Part shown: positions 8,152 through 16,807 of the stretch, in pieces
Numbering within the stretch: the first letter of the stretch is position 1
Layout of the letters: each line of letters starts with the position of its first letter
NCBI RefSeq assembly: GCF_000931445.1
Contig: NZ_CP010849.1
Span: 310,001 to 374,000, forward strand
Direction: 5' to 3'
Length of the DNA stretch: 64,000 nt
Source: Streptomyces cyaneogriseus subsp. noncyanogenus
GTDB lineage: Bacteria; Actinomycetota; Actinomycetes; Streptomycetales; Streptomycetaceae
Notes under the pieces: model-generated
Told to the model about the DNA's origin: nothing
Database searches by the model: none
What the model saw: only the letters and a program-made list of their open reading frames with translations
Translations under genes and position numbers: made by a program

Positions 8152-9179
8152 GTGTACGACCGTGAGGGTACGGCGCGCAAGGTCGACCGGGGGCGGGAGC
8201 GGCCCGGATGCCCGGTCACCCGGGCGGCGGACGGGACCTGGCGGGTGCACGACCACGCCGTCGCCCGCGCGCTGCTGCGCGGCCCCGGCACCGTACAGGC
8301 CGGTCTGGGCGTGGAGACGGTGGAGAAGCTGCCGCGGCGCATCCGCCGGCCGGTGCTGTACCGGGACGGTCCCGAGCACCGGGAGCACCGCCGGCAGACC
8401 GCGCGCTTCTTCACGCCCCGCCGGGTCGACGAGCACTACCGCGACCTGATGGTGCGCATCGCGGAGGAACAGCTCGCGTCCCTGCGCGCGACGGGCGAGG
8501 CCCGGCTCGCCGACCTCGCCTTCGAGCTGGCCGTCGGCGTGGTGAGCGAGGTGATCGGTCTGCGGTACGGCAGGCCCGGCATCGCACACTGGTCACTCCC
8601 GGCTCGCCGAACTCCTCGGGGAAGAAGCGCTCCAGCCTCCGGCGCGTCTCCCTGGCCGCCTGGCACCTGTTCACCGACGCCGGTCTGCTCGACCACTACC
8701 GATCGGCGGACGAGTCCGGGCGTCTGGCCGTCCTCCAGGAGATCCTGCGCCTGGAACCCGTGGTCGGGCGGCTGCGCCGGCGCGCGGTGAGCGCCCTGGA
8801 ACTGCCCACGGACGACGGGCCCCTCGCCGTGCGGCCCGGCGAGGTCGTGGAGCTCCATCTCGACCACGCCAACACCGATCCCCGCGCCGTGGGCCGGGAT
8901 CCGCTGTGCGTCCGGCCCGGGCGGGCCATGGAGTCCGGTGCCGGGCCGGCGGGGCTCTCCTTCGGTGACGGGCCCCACCGGTGCCCCGGAGCGCACATCG
9001 CCCTGCTGGAGACCGATGTCTTCCTCAGCCGCCTGTTCGCGCTCGACGGCATCCGGATGACGGCGGCGCCACGCGTCTCCTTCAAGGACGTCATCGGCGG
9101 CTACGAGATCCGGGGGCTCACCGTGGGCCTGGCCCCCGGCGCCGCCCGGAGCGGTGGCGGGCCGTCCCCCGCACGGTGA
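8152..9179 (+). pseudogene. Cytochrome P450 remnant: frame change, central deletion and an inverted piece
   Basis: The N-terminal part starts at a GTG (8152) behind GGAGGAGGT and reads as a P450 to about 8560, including the C-helix EHREHRRQTARFFTP and ELAVGVVSEVIGL. The C-terminal part is in another frame from about 8646: LAAWHLFTDAG, the ExxR of the K helix in LQEILRLEP, and the haem loop FGDGPHRCPGAHIALLE with its Cys ligand. Between them the whole F-to-I-helix region (roughly 90-100 residues) is missing. The 60 bases between the two halves encode RRRLERFFPEEFGEP on the opposite strand, which looks like the next P450 segment turned round. The gene cannot make a working P450. Confidence 0.8.
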
Positions 9180-9258
9180 ACCCCCCTACGGCCCGTGGGC
9201 GCTCCCCCGTCCGCCCCCGTCGCCGCCGCGTACGAGGCCACCGGTTAAGGTGCCTCGC

Positions 9259-9999
9259 ATGTCCGCCGTCGCCCCCGCCACCCCCACCGGCCTGCCCGAA
9301 CGGCCGGACCTGTCCCGCCTGTCCGCCCTGGACGGCCTGCCGCTGCTGACCCGCACGGAGGACGGGGCCACCTGGCCGATGCTGCTGTGGGTGCCCGGCG
9401 AGACCATGCGCATGATCTCCACCGCGGTCCTGGGCGGGGGCCTGGCCGAGCGGGAGTGGGTGCTCAACGCCCAGGTCCCGCCGGGCTATCCGCGCCGCGA
9501 CCCCGCGGCGCACCTGGCCGCGATGGCGGCCTCGCTCGGCGTGCGCGGGAACGGTGTCGGGCTGATGACGGCCGCCCGGGTGGCGGACCGGGGCTGCGCG
9601 GCCGACGACGGCGTGGTGGCCCTGGTCACGGCGGGTCTCGGGGTGCGCGGCTGGGCCGCGGCACCCGCTCCCGGCCGCCCGGGGCCGTCCCCGGCCGGCA
9701 CCATCAACATCGTCGTGTCGGTTCCCGTGCCCCTGGGCGACGCCGCTCTCGTCAACGCCGTCGCCACCGTCACCGAGGCGAAGGTGCAGGCGCTGCGGGA
9801 CGCCGGGATCGACGCCTCCGGCACGCCCACCGACGCGGTCTGCGTCGCCGCCGCCCGGCCCGCCCCCGGCCGGGCCGCCGAGCCGTTCGCCGGGCCCCGG
9901 TCGGTGTGGGGAGCCCGTATCGCCCGCGCGGTGCACCGGGCGGCGTACGAGGCGTGCGTACGCGATGAGGCGGATGGCGGGCGGCTCTCCGCCCCTTGA
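9259..9999 (+). CDS. cbiZ: Adenosylcobinamide amidohydrolase (CbiZ)
   Basis: CbiZ cleaves the aminopropanol side chain from adenosylcobinamide to give adenosylcobyric acid, letting the cell salvage incomplete corrinoids. The 246-residue protein carries the family pattern in order: WVLNAQVPPGY, DPAAHLAAMA, GVGLMTAARV, GTINIVVSVPVPL, ALVNAVATVTEAKVQAL, DAVCVAAA and FAGPRSVWGARIARAV. The start is the ATG at 9259 after a weak AAGGTG. No other cobalamin gene is nearby, so it is a stand-alone salvage gene. It is convergent with the amidohydrolase gene. Confidence 0.9.
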   Translation: MSAVAPATPTGLPERPDLSRLSALDGLPLLTRTEDGATWPMLLWVPGETMRMISTAVLGGGLAEREWVLNAQVPPGYPRRDPAAHLAAMAASLGVRGNGVGLMTAARVADRGCAADDGVVALVTAGLGVRGWAAAPAPGRPGPSPAGTINIVVSVPVPLGDAALVNAVATVTEAKVQALRDAGIDASGTPTDAVCVAAARPAPGRAAEPFAGPRSVWGARIARAVHRAAYEACVRDEADGGRLSAP

Positions 10000-10003
10000 C
10001 GCG

Positions 10004-10025
10004 CGCCGGGTCGGTCGGCCCGGCG
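10004..10025. terminator. Hairpin between convergent cbiZ and amidohydrolase genes
   Basis: CGCCGGG (10004-10010) pairs with CCCGGCG (10019-10025) around an 8-base loop, starting five bases after the cbiZ stop. It is short, but correctly placed as the shared terminator. Confidence 0.45.
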
Positions 10026-10102
10026 GCACACCGGAACGGGCAGCCGGGCGAACGAAGGCCGCGGGGCCGCTCGCGGGCGGCCGTCGAAGGTGATCGAAGG
10101 TG

Positions 10103-11674
10103 TCACACCTCCCGGTGCACGACGTGCCCGCCGGTCACGGTGAGCCGCACCGGCGCCTCGGCGACCTCGTCGGCGGGCGCGTCGACGGGGTCGACGCCCA
10201 GGGCGGTCAGGTCCGCCCGGCAGCCCACCGCGATACGGCCGGCGACGTCCGCCTCCCCGGCGGCGAGGGCGGCGTGGGTGGTGCAGCCCTCCAGGGCCTG
10301 CGAACCCGTCAGGCCCTCCCGCGCCGAGGCCGCACCCCGGGGCGCCCGCGCGGTGGCCAGCACGGCGCGGACGTCGTAGTGGGCGATGGGCCAGTCCGAG
10401 CCGAGCGCGACGACCGCACCGGCCTCCCGGAGGTCCCGCAGGCGCCAGGCCCGTCCGGCACGACCCTCCCCCAGCCGCTGCGACCACTCGTCGGAGTGGT
10501 CGGCACGGGTGTAACCGGTGTGCGGGGGCTGCATGGAGGCGATGACGCCGAGGCGGGCGAACCGGGCGAGGGTGTCGTCGGGCACCGACTCGATGTGCTC
10601 CACCCGGTGGGCGAAGCGGGCGTCCGCGCCGAGCGTCTCCACCGTGTCGAGGACATGACGTACGGCCGCGTCGCCGATGGCGTGGGTCGCCGTCCGCACC
10701 CCGGCCCGGTGCAGACGGCGCACGGCGTCGCTGTACGCCGACGGGTCGGGCCAGAACGCCTCGGTGCCCTGCCCGTGGCAGTCCGGGTGCTCCAGCCAGG
10801 CCGTGCCGCCCTCGACGGTGCCGTCCATGAAGAACTTCACCCCGCCGACCCGCCAGTGCCGCCCGGCACGGCTCTGCAGCGCGACGAGTTCGTCCAGGGC
10901 CGCCGCGTCGTCGCCGGGCATGCACCAGGGCGCGAAGCGCAGCCGCAGCGGCAGGACGGTCTCCTCGGCCACGGAGCCGACCAGATCGAGGTCGCCGAGG
11001 TCCATCACATGGGCGCCGGTCAGCCCCGTGGCGGCCATCGCGGACAGCAGCTCCACCAGCCGGGCGCGCCGTTCGGCGTACGTCGGCCGGGGCATCACCG
11101 TGGCGACCAGGTCCATGGCGGCGTGCTCGACCAGATGCCCGGTCAGCCGCCCGTCGGCGTCGACGGCGAGGTGGGAGCGCTGCGCGAACGTCCGGGGGCC
11201 GGTGACGCCGGCCGCCTGCAGTGCGGCGCCGGTGACGAGCGCCGAGTGCCCGTCGTACAACCGCAGGAAGGCCGGGGCACCGTGCAGGACGTCCTCGATC
11301 AGCGCGCGGTCGATGGGGCGCCCGCCGAACACGTTGTGGTCCAGGCCGAAGCCCACGACCCATCCGCCGGTCCGCTCGGCCGCGGCGAGCCGGGCGCGCA
11401 GCCCGTCCAGGTCGCGGACCTCGGACAGATCGAGCCCGGTGGCCATCTCCAGGCCCCACACGGGGTGGCTGTGACCGTCGACCAGGCCGGGCACCAGGCC
11501 GGCACCGGCCAGGTCCACGACCTCGGTGCCGGACCCGCGCCAGTCGCGTACGTCGGCCTCGTCGCCGACGGCGGCGATCAGCCCGTCGCGCACGGCGACC
11601 GCGGAGGCTCGTGGGAGCCGCGGGTCGAGGGTACGGACGCGTGCGCCGGTGAGGATCAGGTCGGCGGTGGGCAT
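10103..11674 (-). CDS. YtcJ-like metal-dependent amidohydrolase (Amidohydro_3)
   Basis: A 523-residue hydrolase of the amidohydrolase superfamily. The metal site is visible as GLVDGHSH (His68, His70), with later GVKFFMDGT, THAIGDAAV, HRVEH and the terminal Asp in ALGSDWPIA. This subgroup includes predicted N-substituted formamide and exoenzyme hydrolases with poorly defined substrates. The frame is open further upstream, but the ATG at 11674 follows AAGGAG at the right spacing. The amino-acid permease gene lies 190 bases upstream on the same strand, so transporter and hydrolase may handle one amide or amino-acid-derived compound together, possibly under the divergent TetR regulator. Confidence 0.85.
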   Translation of the reverse strand: MPTADLILTGARVRTLDPRLPRASAVAVRDGLIAAVGDEADVRDWRGSGTEVVDLAGAGLVPGLVDGHSHPVWGLEMATGLDLSEVRDLDGLRARLAAAERTGGWVVGFGLDHNVFGGRPIDRALIEDVLHGAPAFLRLYDGHSALVTGAALQAAGVTGPRTFAQRSHLAVDADGRLTGHLVEHAAMDLVATVMPRPTYAERRARLVELLSAMAATGLTGAHVMDLGDLDLVGSVAEETVLPLRLRFAPWCMPGDDAAALDELVALQSRAGRHWRVGGVKFFMDGTVEGGTAWLEHPDCHGQGTEAFWPDPSAYSDAVRRLHRAGVRTATHAIGDAAVRHVLDTVETLGADARFAHRVEHIESVPDDTLARFARLGVIASMQPPHTGYTRADHSDEWSQRLGEGRAGRAWRLRDLREAGAVVALGSDWPIAHYDVRAVLATARAPRGAASAREGLTGSQALEGCTTHAALAAGEADVAGRIAVGCRADLTALGVDPVDAPADEVAEAPVRLTVTGGHVVHREV

Positions 11675-11863
11675 GCGGGGGTCTCCTTGCGGGTGGGTGG
11701 GAGCGCGGGTGGACAGGTGGACGGGTGCCGTGGGCGTGCGCGGGGGCGGCCAGGCGGACACGGCCCGGTTTCCGACGGCCGGGCGGCCGGACGGCCGGAT
11801 TCCGGGGCGGATGCCGGCACCCCGTGAGGACACGCCGGCCTCCCTGGGGCGGGGGTGAGGCGG

Positions 11864-13408
11864 TCAGTCGCCGGGCGCGAGGTGTCGCACCGGTGCGACG
11901 GCCTCGGGCTCGCTCTCGGGCGCGGTGTCGGCTTCGGGTCCGGGGTCGGGTTCGGGTTCGGCGGCGAACCGCTCGTAGACCCCGGGACGGTGACGGCGCA
12001 GCCACCCGGCGAGGCCGAGCCCAGCGGCGAAGACCGCGACGACGAGGGCGGCGAGAACGGTGTTCACGGTCGCCGAGGCCCCGGTGAACAGGTCCAGGTG
12101 CGTGACCACCAGGACGATGGCGGCGGTGAGCAGAGCCGCGGCGGCGACGGGCGCCACCACCGTGCGCAGGGCGCCCTCGTCGTGGCGCACCCGCCGGAAG
12201 TACGCGAACACGGCGAGCGCGGCCAGCAGTTGCAGGGCCATCAGGCCGAGCATGCCGGGGGTGTTGACCCACAGCAGCAGTTGCCCGTACGGGTCGGCGC
12301 CCGCCGCCGCGAAGCCGAGGACGACGACGGCACCGAGGACGGTCTGGGCGAGGCCCGCGACGTAGGGGGATCCGTGGCGCGGGTGGACCCGGGCCAGCGC
12401 CTTGGGCAGGACGCCTTCCTCGGCGAGGGCCAGGCCGTAGCGGTTGATGGCGTTGTGGAAGGCGAGCAGGGACGCCAGGACGCTGGTGACGATCAGGACG
12501 TGCATGAGGTCCGCCGCCCAGCCGCCGACGTAGGTGGTGATGGCGGTGAAGAACAGTCCGGCCGCGTCGCCGCCGGCGGCCTCGACGACCTCGGCGTCGC
12601 CGAAGGACTGGATCGCGATCCAGACGACGAACGCGTAGAACAGGCCGAGGAAGCCGACGGCCGCGTACGTGGCGCGCGGCACCGTGCGGGCCGGGTCGCG
12701 GGCCTCGCGGCGGTAGATGACGGTGGACTCGAAGCCGGTGAACGCGGCGAAGGCGAAGGCCAGCACGGCCGCCGTGCCGGGCACGAACACGTTGCCGGGG
12801 GCGAAGGAGGCCAGGGACAGGCCGTGGGCACCGCCCTTGACGAGCACTCCGATGGCGAGCAGGACGAGGATGCCGGTCTCGGCGACGAGGAGGACGCCGA
12901 GGATCTTCGCGCCGAAGTCGATGGACCGGTAGCCGCCGTATCCGATGAGCAGCAGACCGGCGAGCGAGACGGGCAGCCACGGGATGTCGGCGCCGAACAG
13001 GGCGTGGGCGGTGTCCTGGGTGGCGCTGCCGAGCAGGCCGTAGACGCCGATCTCCATGCCGTTGTAGCCGATGAGGGCGAGCAGCGCGGCTCCCACACCG
13101 GCGGCACGGCCCAGGCCGCGGGTGATGTACGCGTAGAAGGCGCCGCCGCTGTGGACATGGCGGCTCATGGTGGTGAAGCCGACGGCGAAGACGGCGAGGG
13201 TGATGCCGGCGAGCAGATAGCCCACCGGGGCGCCGATCCCGCCGAGGAGGATCGCGAGGGGGGCCACCCCGGCCATGACGGTGAGCGGGGCGGCGGCGGA
13301 GACGACGAAGAAGGCGATGTCGGCGGTCCCGAGCGCCCCGGAGCGCAGGGCGGCGGCAGGCACCGGGGAGTCCCCGGAGGGGCTCGGGCTGGAACTGGTG
13401 TCGGGCAC
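11864..13408 (-). CDS. APC-superfamily amino-acid permease
   Basis: A 514-residue permease with about 12 TM segments. The APC features are VSAAAPLTVMAGV in TM1, SGGAFYAYITRGLGR in the TM2-3 region and AFAAFTGFESTVIYRREARDP after TM6. The C-terminal tail is acidic, rich in Pro and Glu. It starts at GTG 13408 behind AAGAAGGG. It is divergent from a TetR gene 141 bases away, which probably controls it, and upstream of the amidohydrolase gene. The substrate is unknown; cationic or aromatic amino acids and polyamine derivatives are all possible. Confidence 0.85.
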   Translation of the reverse strand: MPDTSSSPSPSGDSPVPAAALRSGALGTADIAFFVVSAAAPLTVMAGVAPLAILLGGIGAPVGYLLAGITLAVFAVGFTTMSRHVHSGGAFYAYITRGLGRAAGVGAALLALIGYNGMEIGVYGLLGSATQDTAHALFGADIPWLPVSLAGLLLIGYGGYRSIDFGAKILGVLLVAETGILVLLAIGVLVKGGAHGLSLASFAPGNVFVPGTAAVLAFAFAAFTGFESTVIYRREARDPARTVPRATYAAVGFLGLFYAFVVWIAIQSFGDAEVVEAAGGDAAGLFFTAITTYVGGWAADLMHVLIVTSVLASLLAFHNAINRYGLALAEEGVLPKALARVHPRHGSPYVAGLAQTVLGAVVVLGFAAAGADPYGQLLLWVNTPGMLGLMALQLLAALAVFAYFRRVRHDEGALRTVVAPVAAAALLTAAIVLVVTHLDLFTGASATVNTVLAALVVAVFAAGLGLAGWLRRHRPGVYERFAAEPEPDPGPEADTAPESEPEAVAPVRHLAPGD

Positions 13409-13549
13409 GGGGAAGCCCTTCTTGCTGCGTGAGGGACGGGAGGCAGGAGCGGGGGGTGTCCGGCGCCGGTAAACCTAAAGGCATTCGGTTTCCGCAATGT
13501 AACCTCCCCTTCAGACAGCTGTGAAGACCCTCGAGGAAGAGCACATGAC
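13409..13549. promoter_or_regulatory. Divergent promoter region between permease and TetR genes
   Basis: This 141-base region separates the two divergent starts. AAACC (13471-13475) and GGTTT (13487-13491) form a dyad inside the unusually AT-rich stretch AAACCTAAAGGCATTCGGTTT, a candidate operator for the adjacent TetR protein. No clear -35 was seen. Confidence 0.35.
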
Positions 13550-14170
13550 ATGGGACGGCCGCGCACACCCCTGCTGGACCGGGAGCGCATCACCACCACG
13601 GCACTCGAACTCGTCGACGAGAAAGGCGAGTTCAGCGTCCCGCAGATCGCGCGCCGGCTCGGGGTGCAGACGGGATCGCTGTACCACCACGTGGACGGCC
13701 GGGACGGCATCGTCGAGCTGCTGCGCGAACGCGTGTCGGCGGGCATCGACATCGCCACCCTGGACCTCCGGCCGTGGGACGAGGCCCTGCGGGCGTGGGC
13801 GCGCTCCTACCGCGCCGCCTTCGCCGCCCACCCGCGGACCATCCCCCTGCTGATGACGAACCCGGTGCGCGCGCCGCGCGTCCTCGACCAGTACGAGCGG
13901 GCCGTCTCGCTCCTGCTCGACGCGGGCTTTCCCCCGCCGGACGTCATGCCGGTCATCGTCGCGCTGGAGAACGTCGTCCTCGGGTCGGCGCTCGACCTGG
14001 CCGCCCCGGAGGCCATGTGGGAGCTCGCCGACGACACCGCCACGCCGCGGCTGGCGGAGGCGCTGGACGCGGCGGGCGAGCGGCGGGCGGACCGGGCCTT
14101 CGAACTGGCCCTGGAGTGTTTCCTGTCCCATGCGCGCCGGAGGCTGGCGGAGCACCGGTCCGCCGGCTGA
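13550..14170 (+). CDS. TetR-family regulator, divergent from the permease gene
   Basis: A 206-residue regulator with a TetR helix-turn-helix at about residues 10-50 (ERITTTALELVD, FSVPQIARRLGVQTGSLYHHVDGRD). The C-terminal half contains RAPRVLDQYERAVSLLLDAGF, resembling the tetracycline-repressor-type C-terminal domain of this branch. The start ATG 13550 follows GAGGAAGAG. The likely target is the divergent amino-acid permease and the downstream amidohydrolase; the ligand is probably a substrate of one of these. Confidence 0.85.
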   Translation: MGRPRTPLLDRERITTTALELVDEKGEFSVPQIARRLGVQTGSLYHHVDGRDGIVELLRERVSAGIDIATLDLRPWDEALRAWARSYRAAFAAHPRTIPLLMTNPVRAPRVLDQYERAVSLLLDAGFPPPDVMPVIVALENVVLGSALDLAAPEAMWELADDTATPRLAEALDAAGERRADRAFELALECFLSHARRRLAEHRSAG

Positions 14171-14361
14171 CGTCCGCGGCTCTCGCCGGGTTTCGGGCAC
14201 CGGTCCCGGCCGTGTGCCCGCGGGCCCGGGCTGCCGGTCGGACGTCCGGCCCCGCGCCGGACCCGCGCCGGACCCGCGGCGAACGTGTGGCGGCGCGCGG
14301 CACGCACGCGCCGGGCCGCCGGCGCGCCGCGGTCACGCGCCGGGCCGCGACCGGGTGGCGG

Positions 14362-14772
<411 letters not shown>

Positions 14773-14899
14773 TCACCGCAGGGCTCTCCTACTCCAGACG
14801 GAGCACGACGAGACCGCGACGCGCCGGACACCACCGAGGCGCGAACCGCCGCAGCCATGGCCCAACTCCACTCCCCTCGCCCCGATGAGGCCGGACTCG

Positions 14900-14940
14900 C
14901 CATTCTGTGGATGCGGACCCGGCTGATCGCTAGACTGCGC
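14900..14940 (+). promoter_or_regulatory. Possible promoter of the two-component operon
   Basis: TAGACT at 14931-14936 is a good -10 hexamer for a HrdB-type promoter, about 70 bases before the kinase start. The -35 is weak (TGTGGA near 14907). This is a low-certainty reading by eye. Confidence 0.3.
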
Positions 14941-15004
14941 GACACCACATCACCATGCGTGAAGCCATAACTGCCGTCTGTCAGTACCTGGGGGGGATGA
15001 CTGC

Positions 15005-16183
15005 GTGGAGGGCATGGATCACGCGAGGGATGCTCTTGACAGCCCGGTGGCCCGTGCGCAGCGTTTCAATCGCACGATTCTCCTGCTCTCCGGACTCGCC
15101 GCGGCGGCACCCTGCGGTTATCTCCTGCTGTCCGACGAACGTCCCGGCCAGGTGAAGGCCGCGCTGGCGGCGCTGGTGGGCCTCCTGGTCGTGATCCGCT
15201 CCGTGTGGTTCCTGCGCTCGTTCGACCGCCCGGGCCGGGAGGCACCGGAATGGAGTGCCCGGATCGCGCTCCTGTGTCTGGCTGTCGCCATCGCCGTCAC
15301 CGGCTCGGGCGGGGAGTACGCCATGCTGTGGGCTCTCCTTCCGGGCAGCGTGCTGAGTGCCTCGTTGATCCTCGGCCCTCCGTCCGGAGCCCTGCCGGCC
15401 GCCTGGCTGACGGCGGGAGCGATGTGCGCGCTGTTCGCCGGGTCGGTCCTCGGCCCGGCAGGGCTCGCCGTGGACAGGGCACTCGGGGAGGCGGCTCTGG
15501 GCGCCCTGGTGATGGTGTCGCTCATGCTGCTGGAGCAGGCCCAGATACGGAACTGGTCCCTGGTCAGCCGGCTCCACAGCAGCCGCGCCCTCGCTGCCGA
15601 ACTGGCGGTGGCCCAGGAGCGGCTGCGGTTCGCCTCCGATCTGCACGACATCCAGGGGCACCATCTGGAGGCCATCGCGATCAAAAGCGAACTGATCGCC
15701 CGGCTGGCCGGGCGGGACGCGCGGCGGGCCGCCGTCGAGGCGCAGGAAGTGGCATCGATCGCCCGCTCGGCACTGGCCGACACCCGTGAGGTGGTGAGCG
15801 GGTACCGCAGCATCTCGTTCAGCCGGGAACTGAACAATGCGATCGCCGTTCTGCGGGCCGCCGACATCACCACGCGGTGGGAGGGGGACCTGCGAAAGGT
15901 TCCGCCGGAGGCCCGGCCGCTGTTCGGCCGCATGCTGCGGGAGGCGACGACCAACATCCTGCGGCACAGCCGGGCGCAGCACTGCATCGTCGTACTCTGC
16001 GTGGAGCCTGACACGGTGACACTCACGGTGCGCAATGACGGAGTCGTCGATCCACCCGACGCCACGGATCCGGGAACCGGGATCAAGGGACTCGAGGAAC
16101 GGTTCGCCCTTCACCGAGGCACCGTCCGGGCCCGCTGCGCGGACGGGTGGTTCGAGCTGATGGGGAGGGTACCGATCGCATGA
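15005..16183 (+). CDS. NarL-type sensor histidine kinase next to the lanthipeptide cluster
   Basis: A 392-residue membrane sensor kinase. Four to five TM segments fill residues 22-175 without a clear extracellular sensor domain. The HisKA_3 phosphoacceptor is His214 in SDLHDIQGHHLEAI. The ATPase domain has the N box REATTNILRHS (Asn317) and the G box GTGIKGLEER (358-367). The start may be GTG 15005 or ATG 15014; both follow a G-rich ribosome site. Its stop overlaps the response-regulator start (ATGA), so the two are translationally coupled. It is convergent with the lanthipeptide operon, so control of that operon is plausible but inferred. Confidence 0.88.
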   Translation: MEGMDHARDALDSPVARAQRFNRTILLLSGLAAAAPCGYLLLSDERPGQVKAALAALVGLLVVIRSVWFLRSFDRPGREAPEWSARIALLCLAVAIAVTGSGGEYAMLWALLPGSVLSASLILGPPSGALPAAWLTAGAMCALFAGSVLGPAGLAVDRALGEAALGALVMVSLMLLEQAQIRNWSLVSRLHSSRALAAELAVAQERLRFASDLHDIQGHHLEAIAIKSELIARLAGRDARRAAVEAQEVASIARSALADTREVVSGYRSISFSRELNNAIAVLRAADITTRWEGDLRKVPPEARPLFGRMLREATTNILRHSRAQHCIVVLCVEPDTVTLTVRNDGVVDPPDATDPGTGIKGLEERFALHRGTVRARCADGWFELMGRVPIA

Positions 16184-16800
16184 CGAGACAGGACGCCGAG
16201 ATCCGGCTGGTACTGGCCGACGACGAGGGACTGCTCAGGGAAGCGCTGTCCTCACTGCTGGACCTGGAGCACGACATGTCGGTCGTCGGCAGCGCCCGCA
16301 CGGGGGCGGAGGCCGTCGCCGTGGTCGCCGAGCAGGAACCCGATCTGGTCGTGCTCGACCTGGAGATGCCGGAGATGGACGGGATCGAGGCCGCGAAGGC
16401 GATCCTGAGCACCAGGAGCGTGCCCATCGTCATCGTCACCCGGCATGCCAGGCCGGCGACGCTGCGGCGGGCCCTCCAGGCGGGCGTGCGCGGATTCGTG
16501 CCCAAGGCGACCCCCGCCGCGCAGTTCCTGAAAATACTGCGCGACGTGCACGGCGGTGCCCGGTACGTCGATCCGGAGATCGCCGCCAGCGCCCTCGTGG
16601 AGGACCCCTGCCCGCTCAGCCAGCGCGAGCTCGAACTGCTGGCACTGGCGCGTCCGGGAACTCCGGTCTCGGAGATCGCCGAGCGGACCTCGCTGAGCGA
16701 GGGGACCGTGCGCAACTACCTCTCCTCCGCCACCATCAAGCTGAACGCGCGCACGCGGCACGAAGCGGCTCATCTCGCCTGGTCGGAGGGGTGGATCTGA
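16180..16800 (+). CDS. NarL/LuxR-family response regulator
   Basis: A 206-residue response regulator. The receiver domain has the acidic pair Asp14/Asp15, phospho-acceptor Asp60 in LVVLDLEMPEMDG, Thr87 and Lys109 in GFVPKATP. The C-terminal LuxR helix-turn-helix starts LSQRELELLALARPG and contains VSEIAERTSLSEGTVRNYLSSA. ATG 16180 follows GGGGAGGG and overlaps the kinase stop. The gene ends 7 bases before the convergent M16 protease gene. Its DNA targets may include the direct repeats upstream of the methyltransferase gene, which is untested. Confidence 0.9.
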   Translation: MTRQDAEIRLVLADDEGLLREALSSLLDLEHDMSVVGSARTGAEAVAVVAEQEPDLVVLDLEMPEMDGIEAAKAILSTRSVPIVIVTRHARPATLRRALQAGVRGFVPKATPAAQFLKILRDVHGGARYVDPEIAASALVEDPCPLSQRELELLALARPGTPVSEIAERTSLSEGTVRNYLSSATIKLNARTRHEAAHLAWSEGWI

Positions 16801-16807
16801 TCGCTCG

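Noticed and set aside
9486..13568. Minus-strand open frame of about 1360 codons
   Set aside because: It is an Arg/Pro-rich shadow of the amidohydrolase and permease genes in another frame; high GC removes stop codons, and no domain is visible.
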